Below, in pieces: positions 8,131-16,017 of a DNA stretch of 64,000 nucleotides (the stretch's first letter is position 1; each line of letters starts with the position of its first letter). The notes under the pieces are model-generated. The model had not been told where the DNA came from and did no database searches. It saw only the letters and a list, made by a program, of their open reading frames with translations. The DNA comes from Fibrella aquatilis (GTDB lineage: Bacteria > Bacteroidota > Bacteroidia > Cytophagales > Spirosomataceae). The DNA is taken from NCBI RefSeq assembly GCF_017353255.1, contig NZ_JAFMYU010000012.1, positions 1 through 64,000 on the forward strand, given 5' to 3'. The translations under genes were made by a program, and so were the position numbers.

Positions 8131-9537
8131 CCCTTCTATTGCATCCAGCAACGCTGCCAGATGCCCCGCCGTCGTAAGCGGATTCATGAGCGACACGCGA
8201 AGCCAGACGCGCTCCCGCAGGGTGGTCTGCACGATATAAAATTGGCCTTTGTGCAGTAAGCGCTGCCTGATCTGGCTATTTAGCAAATCGATCTGGGCGG
8301 GGTCTGATGTCTGGCCTGCATAGCGAAAACAGACAATGTTGCTCTCCGGCTCAACGGCCAGTTCAAAGCCCGCCCGCTCTCGAACCAGCGCGGCAAACTG
8401 TCGGGCCAGACCATAAAGTATTTCCACGTTTTGGGCGAAAAGCCCTTCGCCATAAGTACGCAGCACGGTGTATACTTTGGCGCTCATCATCAGCTTGGTA
8501 CACTCGAACGCCCGCTTCCCCGAATTGAACCAATCCTGGGCATCGGCGTCGGCCCAGAGGTATTGTGCTTTCTGCTGAAACGTGCGGAACGAATCGGTGC
8601 CGCGCTGGTAAATCAGGGCCGTCACCAGCGCCGGAATCATCATCATTTTGTGAAAATCGACCACCACCGAGTCGGCTCGCTCTATACCCCGCACCAGCGG
8701 CCGGTAGGTATCGGATAAGGCCGCCACGCCGCCGTGTGCCCCGTCGGCATGAAACCAGAGGCCGTGCGCCTGGCAGAAATCGGCAATGGCCGTCAGGTCA
8801 TCATATGAGCCGGTAGAGGTGGAGCAGGCCGACCCGATCACGGCAAACACGGTGAGGCCGTCAGCACGGGCTTTGGCCAGGTATGGTTCCAGCAAATCGG
8901 TACGCATCTGGAAGCGGTCGTTGGTCGGAATTTTGATGATACCCGCGCTACCCAAGCCCATAATCCGGGCGGCCCGGTCTACGCAATAGTGCGCTTCGTC
9001 AGACACCATAATAGCCAGCCGGTTGGTGGTGCCTTCTGTCCAAACGTCGGCTGGCGCAGCCACAGCGCGGGCCGTGAGCAGGGCCGTTAGGTTAGCCAGC
9101 GTACCGCCCGATGTAAGCAAACCGCCCGCCGCAGCGCCCAAGCCCAGTTTTTTGGCCAGCCAGCCCGTCACGATGCGTTCCAGCGCGTTGGCGGTCATGC
9201 CCATTTCATACACGGCCTGCCCCTGGTTGAGCATCCCCGTCAGCAGGCCCGTCAGTGCCGCCAGGGGCAAGGGCGGGGCCACCTGATGCCCCATAAACGC
9301 CGGATTGTGCAGGTGAATAGACCGCTGAATCATATTGGTCAGCAGGGGCAGCGGATCAGCGTTGGTGGGCTGGGCAAAGTCGGCTTGCCAGTAGGCAAGT
9401 TGCTCGTCAGGCTCAGCATATGTCAACACGGGCGCAGTTCCCGATTCGGCCTGAGCTAAATGGTCGGCCAGGAGGTCGACCAGCGCGTGGCCCTGTTGGC
9501 GGAACAGGTCGGGGTTGTAGGCATCGGCAAGGTTCAT
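8128..9537 (-). CDS. Group II pyridoxal-phosphate amino-acid decarboxylase
   Basis: PLP enzyme of the aromatic/diaminobutyrate/glutamate decarboxylase family (469 residues from ATG 9537, MNLADAYN). Visible features are TSGGTLANLTAL near 142-153, SDEAHYCVDRA with the ring-stacking His (~183), the PLP-pyridine Asp in FHADGAHGG (D265) and the Schiff-base lysine in VVDFHKMMM (K297). The overall pattern is closest to L-2,4-diaminobutyrate or aromatic-amino-acid decarboxylases, but the substrate cannot be fixed by eye. A start 4 codons upstream is possible. The gene is divergent from meaB, whose upstream region overlaps its 5' end, and convergent with ispD. Confidence 0.88.
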   Translation of the reverse strand: MNLADAYNPDLFRQQGHALVDLLADHLAQAESGTAPVLTYAEPDEQLAYWQADFAQPTNADPLPLLTNMIQRSIHLHNPAFMGHQVAPPLPLAALTGLLTGMLNQGQAVYEMGMTANALERIVTGWLAKKLGLGAAAGGLLTSGGTLANLTALLTARAVAAPADVWTEGTTNRLAIMVSDEAHYCVDRAARIMGLGSAGIIKIPTNDRFQMRTDLLEPYLAKARADGLTVFAVIGSACSTSTGSYDDLTAIADFCQAHGLWFHADGAHGGVAALSDTYRPLVRGIERADSVVVDFHKMMMIPALVTALIYQRGTDSFRTFQQKAQYLWADADAQDWFNSGKRAFECTKLMMSAKVYTVLRTYGEGLFAQNVEILYGLARQFAALVRERAGFELAVEPESNIVCFRYAGQTSDPAQIDLLNSQIRQRLLHKGQFYIVQTTLRERVWLRVSLMNPLTTAGHLAALLDAIEG

Positions 9538-9657
9538 GGAACAAAGCAAGCCGTTAATATTGACACGTGGAAATGCTTATTTGTCATGGGGCGCTGTGTC
9601 AGGCGCACGGCTTTTTACCCCAAATTGCCTACTGCCACTGCCTACTGCTACCAAACA

Positions 9658-10647
9658 ATGCGCCCCCGTCAACACCCCTCCTACTACATTGATGGCCTCC
9701 GGGCGGGCGACCGGCTAGTGCTAAGCCGGGCTATTACATTGGTAGAGAGCCGATTAGCAACTGATCAGGCGTTGGCGCAGGCAGTGCTGGAAGGGGTGCT
9801 GCCCCACGTGCCGCCAACGTCGGTGCGGGTGGGCATTACGGGCGTGCCGGGCGTGGGCAAGAGCACGTTTATCGAAGCCTTTGGCAAGCACCTCACGGGC
9901 CTGGGCAAGCAGTTAGCCGTGCTCACCATCGACCCCAGCAGCCAACGGTCGGGCGGAAGTATCCTGGGCGACAAGACCCGCATGGAAACGTTATCGATGG
10001 ACCCGCTGGCCTACATCCGTCCCTCGCCCGCCGGTGATTCGCTGGGGGGCGTGGCCCACCGCACCCGCGAGACTATGCTCCTCTGCGAAGCCGCTGGATT
10101 CGACCTCATCCTGATCGAAACCGTGGGCGTGGGGCAGTCCGAAACGCTGGTGCACGGCATGGTCGATTTTTTCCTGCTGCTCATGCTAGCCGGTGCGGGC
10201 GACGAGCTTCAGGGCATGAAACGCGGCATTATGGAACTGGCCGACGCCCTGGCCATTACCAAAGCCGACGGCGACAACGCCGCCGCGGCTGACCGCGCCC
10301 GGCTGGAATACCAGCATGCGCTGCATCTCTTCCCCCCCACCGGCACCGGCTGGCAACCACCCGTATTGACCTGCTCGGCGCTCACTGGTATGGGTATCAG
10401 CGCGTTATGGGAGTTGATTGAAAAGCACCAACGGCTCATGAGTCAACCCAACCACGACGGTACGTCGGTGCGCACCCGCCACCGGCAACAACAGGCCCTC
10501 GACTGGTTCAAAACCCTGCTGCGTCAGCGGATCGAGCAACAGTTTTTTACCCAAAATGGACTGACCGATAAATTACAAGCTATTGAAAAACAAGTGATTA
10601 ACGGCGATTTATTACCAAGCATAGCCATTACAAAATTGTTTCTATAA
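9658..10647 (+). CDS. meaB: Methylmalonyl-CoA mutase-associated GTPase MeaB
   Basis: G3E-family P-loop GTPase that loads and protects the adenosylcobalamin cofactor of methylmalonyl-CoA mutase. From ATG 9658 (MRPRQHPSYY) it has 329 residues. Walker A is GVPGVGKST (62-70). It is followed by LTIDPSSQRSGGSILGDKTR, which is diagnostic of MeaB/ArgK, then RETMLLCEAAGFD, IETVGVGQSE and the specificity segment TKADGDN. The open frame reaches back to 9460 over the decarboxylase 5' end, but ATG 9658 gives the family N-terminus. No mutase gene is in the window. The 63-base leader contains a degenerate CTGCCTA-type tandem repeat (about 9628-9654). Confidence 0.95.
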   Translation: MRPRQHPSYYIDGLRAGDRLVLSRAITLVESRLATDQALAQAVLEGVLPHVPPTSVRVGITGVPGVGKSTFIEAFGKHLTGLGKQLAVLTIDPSSQRSGGSILGDKTRMETLSMDPLAYIRPSPAGDSLGGVAHRTRETMLLCEAAGFDLILIETVGVGQSETLVHGMVDFFLLLMLAGAGDELQGMKRGIMELADALAITKADGDNAAAADRARLEYQHALHLFPPTGTGWQPPVLTCSALTGMGISALWELIEKHQRLMSQPNHDGTSVRTRHRQQQALDWFKTLLRQRIEQQFFTQNGLTDKLQAIEKQVINGDLLPSIAITKLFL

Positions 10648-10749
10648 CCAATTTATATTCTTACATCTGAATTAAATGTAGGCACATGTAAACCCTTTTC
10701 AATGGCTCTGTTGTTGTGCTTATGTCTTTGTACATACAACCAATAACGC

Positions 10750-11841
10750 ATGGCAACGCAATTGTTTTCTCCAACTACGCTTGGTGCTATTTCATTGAAA
10801 AACCGGGTGGTGATGGCCCCCATGACGCGCAACCGCGCTACAGTCGGGCACGACGTAACGCCCATTATGGCCACGTACTATGCCCAACGGGCCTCGGCGG
10901 GGCTAATTATTACCGAAGGTATTGCCCCCTCGGCCAACGGCAACGGCTATGCCCGCGTACCGGGTCTGTATACTTCCGCACAGGTAGAAGGCTGGAAAGC
11001 CGTGACCAGAGCGGTACACGAAAAAGGGGGTAACATCTTCGCCCAACTCATGCACACGGGCCGCGTTGGTCACCCCATTCATATGGAGGCCGGTGCCAAA
11101 ATAGTAGCACCTTCGGCCATTGCGGCGGCGGGGCAGATCTACACCGACGAGCAGGGCATGCTGGATCACCCCACGCCTGAGGTCATGACCAAAGCCGATA
11201 TTGAGCAGGCGATTACGGAGTTTGTAACCGCCGCTCAAAACGCCATCGAGGCTGGTTTCGACGGGGTTGAAATTCACGGGGCCAATGGCTACCTGGTGGA
11301 GCAGTTTTTGCGCCCAACCACCAACCAACGCACCGACGAGTACGGCGGCTCGACCGAGAACTACGCCCGCTTTGCCGTGGAAGTAGCCACCGAAGTATCG
11401 AACGCGATTGGTGCTGACAAAGTAGGTATCCGCCTGTCGCCCTACGGTGTGTTCAACGATACACCCTATTCACCTGAATATGACGCCATTGCGCTGCACG
11501 TGGCCAAAAAACTGAACGGTATAGTAACGTACGTTCACCTGGTCGACCACCAGTCGATGGGCGCACCGGCGGTGGCCCAGAGCATTGTCGACGGTATCCG
11601 GGCCGCTTTCAAGGGGACATTGATTCTGAGCGGTGGCTACGACGCCGATCGGGCCGAAGCTACCCTAGCCGAAGGCAAGGCTCAACTGATTGCCTTTGGC
11701 CGTCCGTTTATTGCCAACCCAGATCTGGTAGAACGTATGGAAGCTGGCACCGACCTGAACCAGCCCGATTTCAGCACGTTCTATACTCCTGGCGAGAAGG
11801 GCTATACGGATTATCCGTCTCTGGCTGAAGCGACTGTTTAG
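10750..11841 (+). CDS. Old Yellow Enzyme-family flavin oxidoreductase
   Basis: FMN-dependent ene-reductase (363 residues) reducing activated C=C bonds or nitro groups with NAD(P)H. The start MATQLFSPTTLGAISLKNRV is followed by MAPMTRNRA, the FMN-binding N-terminus of the NemA/XenB/OPR branch. The substrate-binding pair His-Asn is in EIHGANGYLVEQFLRP, followed by TNQRTDEYGGSTENYARF. The phosphate site is ILSGGYDADRAE..LIAFGRPFIANPDL. The protein is cytosolic. A physiological role in xenobiotic or oxidative-stress detoxification is family knowledge and is not shown here. A weak TGTCTTTG at 10723-10730 could be its -7 element. Confidence 0.93.
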   Translation: MATQLFSPTTLGAISLKNRVVMAPMTRNRATVGHDVTPIMATYYAQRASAGLIITEGIAPSANGNGYARVPGLYTSAQVEGWKAVTRAVHEKGGNIFAQLMHTGRVGHPIHMEAGAKIVAPSAIAAAGQIYTDEQGMLDHPTPEVMTKADIEQAITEFVTAAQNAIEAGFDGVEIHGANGYLVEQFLRPTTNQRTDEYGGSTENYARFAVEVATEVSNAIGADKVGIRLSPYGVFNDTPYSPEYDAIALHVAKKLNGIVTYVHLVDHQSMGAPAVAQSIVDGIRAAFKGTLILSGGYDADRAEATLAEGKAQLIAFGRPFIANPDLVERMEAGTDLNQPDFSTFYTPGEKGYTDYPSLAEATV

Positions 11842-11856
11842 GGGGGTAGGGGTTTG

Positions 11857-11915
11857 TAGTTTGTGGTTTGTGGTTGCTTCGCGCTCTAGGCGTCAGCAAC
11901 TACAAACCACAAACT
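11857..11915. repeat. Palindrome with GTTTGTG heptamer arms
   Basis: Arm 11857-11877 pairs with 11896-11916 with 1 mismatch in 21. The arms are made of 7-bp units (GTTTGTA, GTTTGTG, GTTTGTG) leading into GTTGCTTCGCGCTCTAGG, the core also seen at 4375, 51430 and 52586. It begins 15 bases after the Old Yellow Enzyme stop. There is no U-tract. Confidence 0.8.
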
Positions 11916-11999
11916 AAATTCTACTTACTGCATTGAATTTGTCGGGTTTTTTAGCAAAAATCCCTCTGCTCAATTATTTCTTCTGATTATCCTATATTC

Positions 12000-12135
12000 T
12001 ATCTTTGTGGCCGTACAGTTTCCTATTCCTGACCCTTTCCTTTCTTTCTTACTGTCAGCCTGTTACTGCTTAGATTGACCAAACGATATTAAAAAACGAA
12101 GCGGATAGGGCAATGCCCTATCCGCTTCGTTTTTT
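12000..12135 (+). ncRNA. Candidate small RNA: promoter box to terminator
   Basis: The 306-base gap 11842-12147 has no ORF. TATCTTTG at 12000-12007 is an exact TAnnTTTG box. The perfect hairpin with T6 at 12091-12135 follows about 85 bases downstream on the same strand. Together they would define a transcript of roughly 120 nt with a pyrimidine-rich 5' half. No -33 TTTG is found at the normal spacing. The hairpin is also the terminator of the minus-strand gene, so the RNA is speculative and no known family was recognised. Confidence 0.25.
12091..12135. terminator. Bidirectional intrinsic terminator
   Basis: A6 and a 15-base stem (12091-12111) pair perfectly with 12115-12135 over a 3-base loop. 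This leaves a T6 tract on both strands. It lies 12 bases past the stop of the minus-strand barrel gene. It is a textbook intrinsic terminator and contrasts with the U-less palindromes elsewhere in the window. Confidence 0.9.
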
Positions 12136-12147
12136 CAGAGGCTAGCT

Positions 12148-12759
12148 TTAGAAAGCTATGCCCAGCCGAACAGCCAGCCGGTTATACACCCGGCTTTCGT
12201 CGCGGCTGATGTCGTTCCATTGCAGGGGTTTGGCAGCTTGCACAGCCTGCCGTTTGTAGCTCAGCGACAGCACAAAGGCACCTTTGCCGGGCTTACCCAG
12301 CCGCAGGCCAATGCCGGGGTTCAGCATCAGCCCGCCCTTGATTTCATTGTTGGTGCTGGATTTATCTAACCACGTGAAGCCATAACCCGCATCGGCCGAC
12401 ACAAAGACCCGTACGTTTTTGTCGTTGGGTTTGGCTAGGTCGTAGCGCAGGCCTGCTCCTACTGGCATAAGTAACGCCGCCGAATACCAGTCTACGGCCA
12501 CCACGCCCCCCACCGCCAGTCGGGGGCATAGCTGCACCCCGTTGAACGTCTGGATTGTCAGGCTGATTTTATTGTCGACTTGCTCGCCGTTGTTGCCGTT
12601 CCAGGTATTGACGGTATAGGCTACGCGGCCAAATAACCCGCCCACTTCGGTGTAATTGACAAACGGATGACCCTGTTTAGTCACCGGAAACTGGGCCTGA
12701 GCAGCCGTCATACTGACCAGTAATGCCCACACGCATAAAAGCATTCGGTTGGGGTGCAT
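12148..12759 (-). CDS. Small secreted protein, predicted outer-membrane beta-barrel
   Basis: 203 residues with a clear signal peptide (residues 1-22, MTAAQAQ). The body alternates hydrophobic and aromatic residues with glycine turns (GVVAVDWYSAALLMPVGAGLRYDL, shortened here by description: strand-turn-strand). It ends in RLAVRLGIAF, a barrel-type terminal phenylalanine. The function is unknown. Its start codon is 1 base after the stop of the LVIVD-repeat lipoprotein, so the two are almost certainly cotranscribed, and they may form an outer-membrane pair. It ends at a strong terminator. Confidence 0.7.
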   Translation of the reverse strand: MHPNRMLLCVWALLVSMTAAQAQFPVTKQGHPFVNYTEVGGLFGRVAYTVNTWNGNNGEQVDNKISLTIQTFNGVQLCPRLAVGGVVAVDWYSAALLMPVGAGLRYDLAKPNDKNVRVFVSADAGYGFTWLDKSSTNNEIKGGLMLNPGIGLRLGKPGKGAFVLSLSYKRQAVQAAKPLQWNDISRDESRVYNRLAVRLGIAF

Positions 12760-12760
12760 G

Positions 12761-14071
12761 TCAGGTCAGGCTTGGACGAGTGACGGGTAGCTTGCTCAAC
12801 AGGCGCAACCGACCAGCGGCGGTGTATTCGTACTGGTAAAAGCCATCGCGGCCAATGAGCAGTAACGTTTTCTGCCCCGAAACGCCACCCAACGGGATCA
12901 CATCGTAGGCCTGTACGTCCTCGATGTGCTGCTGCAAATTCTTGTCGATCTGCATGGGATCGGCGACGTTGAACGACTTGACACCGTAGGCACCCTCACA
13001 AACAAACAGATTCGGAAAATCGACACCGAGGCCGTAGGGGCTGCGCATGGGGTAGCTTTTCAGCAGTTTAGGATTAGTGAGGCTACTAATATCGACCACG
13101 TCGAGTTGATTGCTGGCCCCGCCACAGCCGCCGCCACCCCGCAGCGTCACGTAGGCCGTGTTGTCGTTGACCACCACCGGGTCGCAACGGCGAGCGTGTT
13201 GAAAAACAGCTAATTGCTTCGGTTGCGCCGGGTTGGCGTTATCATAGATGAGCATGCCCGTCTGCGACCCCAGGAACAACTTGTCTTTGTAAGGAAAAAT
13301 GGTTTCGATACCCCAGCCCAGGTTAATGGTGTTGCTGAGCGTGGGCGCGGCAGGGCTGCTGATGGTAAACAGCTTCATGTCTGATTGCCCCACGGCATAG
13401 AGGTAGTCATTGTAAAGAGCAAACCGGGCCATAGAACCGCTGGTGCCGCTGGTTGTGGTACTGCCGCCTGATCCCGTGCTTTTATCGGCAGAGGCCGACA
13501 GAAAACTCACCGGCCCCCACCAGCCGCCTGTAGTGGGCATGGCTTCGCAATTGGTTTTTACCGATTGGGTGATGTAGTCAACGCGCTGATCCTGAACGAG
13601 GTCATTATTGTTTTGGGGATTGTAGTACCACCAGCCCCCGTCGAACTGCCCCTGAACGAACACGTTTTTCGAGCGGCTCACCTCGTGAATGTCGGCGAGG
13701 TTGCTGATGTCGAACGTGACGAGATCCATGTAGCTGTCGGCATACAAAAAATTATTGCGGATGGCTACGTCACCATTGCCGGGTATGCTGATGAACGCCA
13801 GCGGCTTTGGGGCCGAGGGGTTGCGGTTATCAATGACGTGGATACCCTGCTTTAGCTCATTGATAAACAGGTAGCCGTCTTTCGTATAGATTTTTCCGGG
13901 GTTGACCATCCCGCGTGCCTTGTCGACACCCACCCCCAGACGAATCTGCGAAGTGGTTAGTGAAACGGGCGTAAACTGCCGGAATGTGCGGGTTTCGGTG
14001 CACTGATCCGTACACGACGAGTCGATCCAGATCAGGGGCAGCAACAGGAGAAAATAGATCAGTTTTTTCAT
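12761..14071 (-). CDS. LVIVD-repeat beta-propeller lipoprotein
   Basis: 436 residues with a signal peptide and lipobox DSSC (Cys20), then TDQC. Repeated segments of the LVIVD/propeller type follow: INELKQGIHVIDNRNPSAPK, YADSYMDLVTFDISNLADI, FTISSPAAPTLSN, LIYDNANPAQPKQLAVFQH, LDVVDISSLTNPKLL and FNVADPMQID. These proteins are common surface or periplasmic lipoproteins of Bacteroidota and have no defined biochemical role. The Gly/Ser/Thr-rich insert (~residues 202-215) is a likely flexible loop. It is the upstream member of a two-gene unit with the barrel protein. Confidence 0.85.
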   Translation of the reverse strand: MKKLIYFLLLLPLIWIDSSCTDQCTETRTFRQFTPVSLTTSQIRLGVGVDKARGMVNPGKIYTKDGYLFINELKQGIHVIDNRNPSAPKPLAFISIPGNGDVAIRNNFLYADSYMDLVTFDISNLADIHEVSRSKNVFVQGQFDGGWWYYNPQNNNDLVQDQRVDYITQSVKTNCEAMPTTGGWWGPVSFLSASADKSTGSGGSTTTSGTSGSMARFALYNDYLYAVGQSDMKLFTISSPAAPTLSNTINLGWGIETIFPYKDKLFLGSQTGMLIYDNANPAQPKQLAVFQHARRCDPVVVNDNTAYVTLRGGGGCGGASNQLDVVDISSLTNPKLLKSYPMRSPYGLGVDFPNLFVCEGAYGVKSFNVADPMQIDKNLQQHIEDVQAYDVIPLGGVSGQKTLLLIGRDGFYQYEYTAAGRLRLLSKLPVTRPSLT

Positions 14072-14137
14072 GGTAAGGCGTTTTAACGTTCGTTAACACC
14101 ATGAGCCTTAACGCGTGCTCATCGTTGGAACCGGGCA

Positions 14138-14175
14138 CAAAAAAAATCACCCGGCAGCAAGGCCACCGGGCGATT
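14138..14175 (-). terminator. Intrinsic terminator after the small lipoprotein
   Basis: AATCACCCGGC (14145-14155) pairs with the GCCACCGGGCGATT segment at 14162-14175, with slight imperfection. On the minus strand the stem is followed by T8. It lies 38-75 bases downstream of the 14213 stop, so it ends the serpin/lipoprotein transcript before the LVIVD gene. Confidence 0.8.
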
Positions 14176-14212
14176 CGGTCCTACACAAAATGTTGTTGAA
14201 GTTTCTGATGAC

Positions 14213-14698
14213 TCAATTGACTCGCTGAAAAATCAGCCGTACCTGCAAATCTATACACCCCCCCAGCGTGGGCTCGCTGCGCAAATACAGTGCTCCCTCT
14301 TTCGTGATTGAGCCGGTTTTTACCCGACCAAGACGAGTCAAATAATCGTTAGAAGCCTGCGCCTGCTGAGGCGTCTCGGCAACTTTTGACGTCCAAAACA
14401 CGGGGCTGAACTTCATATCAACTTCAGTGGCACTACTGGGCGCATAGTCGAGCGATGAGGTGTACCTGTTTACGGGGCCTTTTCCACTGACGCCGTAACT
14501 GTTTTTAGTGCCTGTACCAAAGGCAGTTGGCTCAATCGTCAGCGTGATTGGATAGGTGGCATCAGGCGCAACCAATACCCAATTACCAACAAATTGCGCT
14601 ACCCTATTGGGGTTGACAGGCTCAACAGAGAAGGCCTGCTTTTTGGAACAACCTGCGAATCCAACCAAGGCTGTGCAGGCAATCAGCAGCGTTTTCAT
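14213..14698 (-). CDS. Small lipoprotein, unknown function
   Basis: 161 residues with a lipoprotein signal (LVGFAGC, Cys17) and a mature part beginning SKKQAFSVEPVNPN. It contains VAQFVGNWVLVAPDATYPIT, which resembles short lipocalin-like or META-like beta domains of Bacteroidota lipoproteins, and a late cysteine (LGGCIDLQVRLIF). No family can be assigned with confidence. Its ATG overlaps the serpin TGA (ATGA), indicating translational coupling, so it may work alongside the serpin at the envelope. Confidence 0.65.
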   Translation of the reverse strand: MKTLLIACTALVGFAGCSKKQAFSVEPVNPNRVAQFVGNWVLVAPDATYPITLTIEPTAFGTGTKNSYGVSGKGPVNRYTSSLDYAPSSATEVDMKFSPVFWTSKVAETPQQAQASNDYLTRLGRVKTGSITKEGALYLRSEPTLGGCIDLQVRLIFQRVN

Positions 14699-15927
14699 AG
14701 CGATTCTGTTGGGTTAGCGATTTTTCCCATGAACAAAATCGTGCCGGATGCTTTCTCGTGAATCACCACCACAAAGGGCCGGTCGCAGAGGTACGGTTGC
14801 GGCCCCAACGACGTGACGCCCACGCCAACGCTCGTAACAGCGGCTGCCGTAGTTCCTTTTTCATCCACAGCCACATAGGCTTTTTGCTTCACCGACGTCA
14901 GCAGCAGCCCGCCGTTGGGGTTAATACCCGTGAAATCGGCGCGGGGGGTGAAGGCGGTAGGCATACCCATCTGGCTCAGTATGTCGTTGAGTTCGGTTTC
15001 ATATCGCAGCTTGAACCGGGGTAGGCCAATATCTATTTTGCCGCCCGTCATATCCGTTTGCAGTTGCGTCCAATCGGCGGGGGTAAGTGTACTCAAGAGC
15101 TTGTCGGCGGTGTTTTCGGGGGTGGGCAGCAGCACCGTCATGGCCGTGTTGCCACTACCGTAGGGCAATTCAAAGGCCGTGTAGGTGGGGCGAAAAGCAC
15201 GGCGCAGGTCGGTGTCGAGGCGCATCATCTTCACCTGTTTCTTGCTGCCATTGGCCAGCGTAAAGGGCAAATCGACGGTTTTGGCGGGGTCGAACTGCGC
15301 TTTCCAGTCGCCTTTGAAATAAATAGCGTTCAGCAACAGCATCACCTCATCGGGGCGGAGCGATTCTAACACTTTCGGAATCAGGCCGTTTGTTTTGCTG
15401 CCAGCCCAGTCATTGATGATCCCTACGCTGGCCGGGGCGTTGAAATCGAGGCCACTTACGCTGGCCAGAAAACTAGTGGTCAGCGTGTTCTGAAACGCGG
15501 GCGTTACCGTAAATCCGTTGCGGTACCACACCGAGTTAGCCAGTTTGATTTGCACCTGCGGGTCCAGCAACGGCAGGTCCTGCATCAGTTGCGAATACGC
15601 CTGGTTCAGATCCATCAGCGACTGCCCGTCGGCGTTCAGGACCTTGAGCATCTCGGTTTTGGTAGTGCCGTTAGCACCGTTCAGCACCATGCCGAGGGCC
15701 ATGTGAAGGCTCAGCGGCGAAAAAAACACGTCGCCACCAGTTGCCGACTGGTTCAACCGCTTAAAGGCATCGAACGCAAACGCCGACGTCTGTTGCACCA
15801 GTGGCGCAGCAATGCGCAGCTGCCGGGCCGACGGCGCAGGGCCGCAGCATTCCTTCACGCTGCACCCCGTTACCACCCACAGGCTTAGGCCCACGGTGGC
15901 TACCAATAAGAAACGCAACTTGTTCAT
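14695..15927 (-). CDS. Serpin-family protease inhibitor, lipoprotein
   Basis: Serine or cysteine protease inhibitor acting by the suicide-substrate mechanism. From ATG 15927 (MNKLRFLL) it is about 410 residues with a lipoprotein signal (VVTGC). Serpin hallmarks are NVFFSPLS-like VFFSPLSLHMALGMVLNGAN, LLNAIYFKGDWKAQF, LPRFKLRYETEL and FTGINPNGGLLLTSVKQKA. The hinge DEKGTTAAAVT has small P14-P9 residues, typical of inhibitory serpins, and the C-terminal block is FMGKIANP. The reactive loop has Val-Thr-Ser-Leu near the expected scissile bond and no Arg or Lys. This suggests an elastase-, subtilisin- or chymotrypsin-like target, by inference. The longer start at 15960 lies in a palindrome arm and is unlikely. 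Confidence 0.93.
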   Translation of the reverse strand: MNKLRFLLVATVGLSLWVVTGCSVKECCGPAPSARQLRIAAPLVQQTSAFAFDAFKRLNQSATGGDVFFSPLSLHMALGMVLNGANGTTKTEMLKVLNADGQSLMDLNQAYSQLMQDLPLLDPQVQIKLANSVWYRNGFTVTPAFQNTLTTSFLASVSGLDFNAPASVGIINDWAGSKTNGLIPKVLESLRPDEVMLLLNAIYFKGDWKAQFDPAKTVDLPFTLANGSKKQVKMMRLDTDLRRAFRPTYTAFELPYGSGNTAMTVLLPTPENTADKLLSTLTPADWTQLQTDMTGGKIDIGLPRFKLRYETELNDILSQMGMPTAFTPRADFTGINPNGGLLLTSVKQKAYVAVDEKGTTAAAVTSVGVGVTSLGPQPYLCDRPFVVVIHEKASGTILFMGKIANPTESL

Positions 15928-15940
15928 AACGTGGGGGTTG

Positions 15941-16010
15941 GTCATTCGCTTCGCTGTCATTCATTGCCTTCACAACTAATGACGATTGAATGACAGCGAA
16001 GCGAAATGAC
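15941..16010. repeat. Palindrome with GTCATTTCGCTTCGCT arms
   Basis: Arm 15941-15963 pairs with 15987-16010 with one bulged base. It starts 8 bases after the stop of the 620-residue gene and ends 14 bases before the serpin ATG, so it fills the gap between two co-oriented minus-strand genes. Its CGCTTCGC core resembles that of the other palindromes. There is no U-tract. Confidence 0.75.
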
Positions 16011-16017
16011 TAATAGT

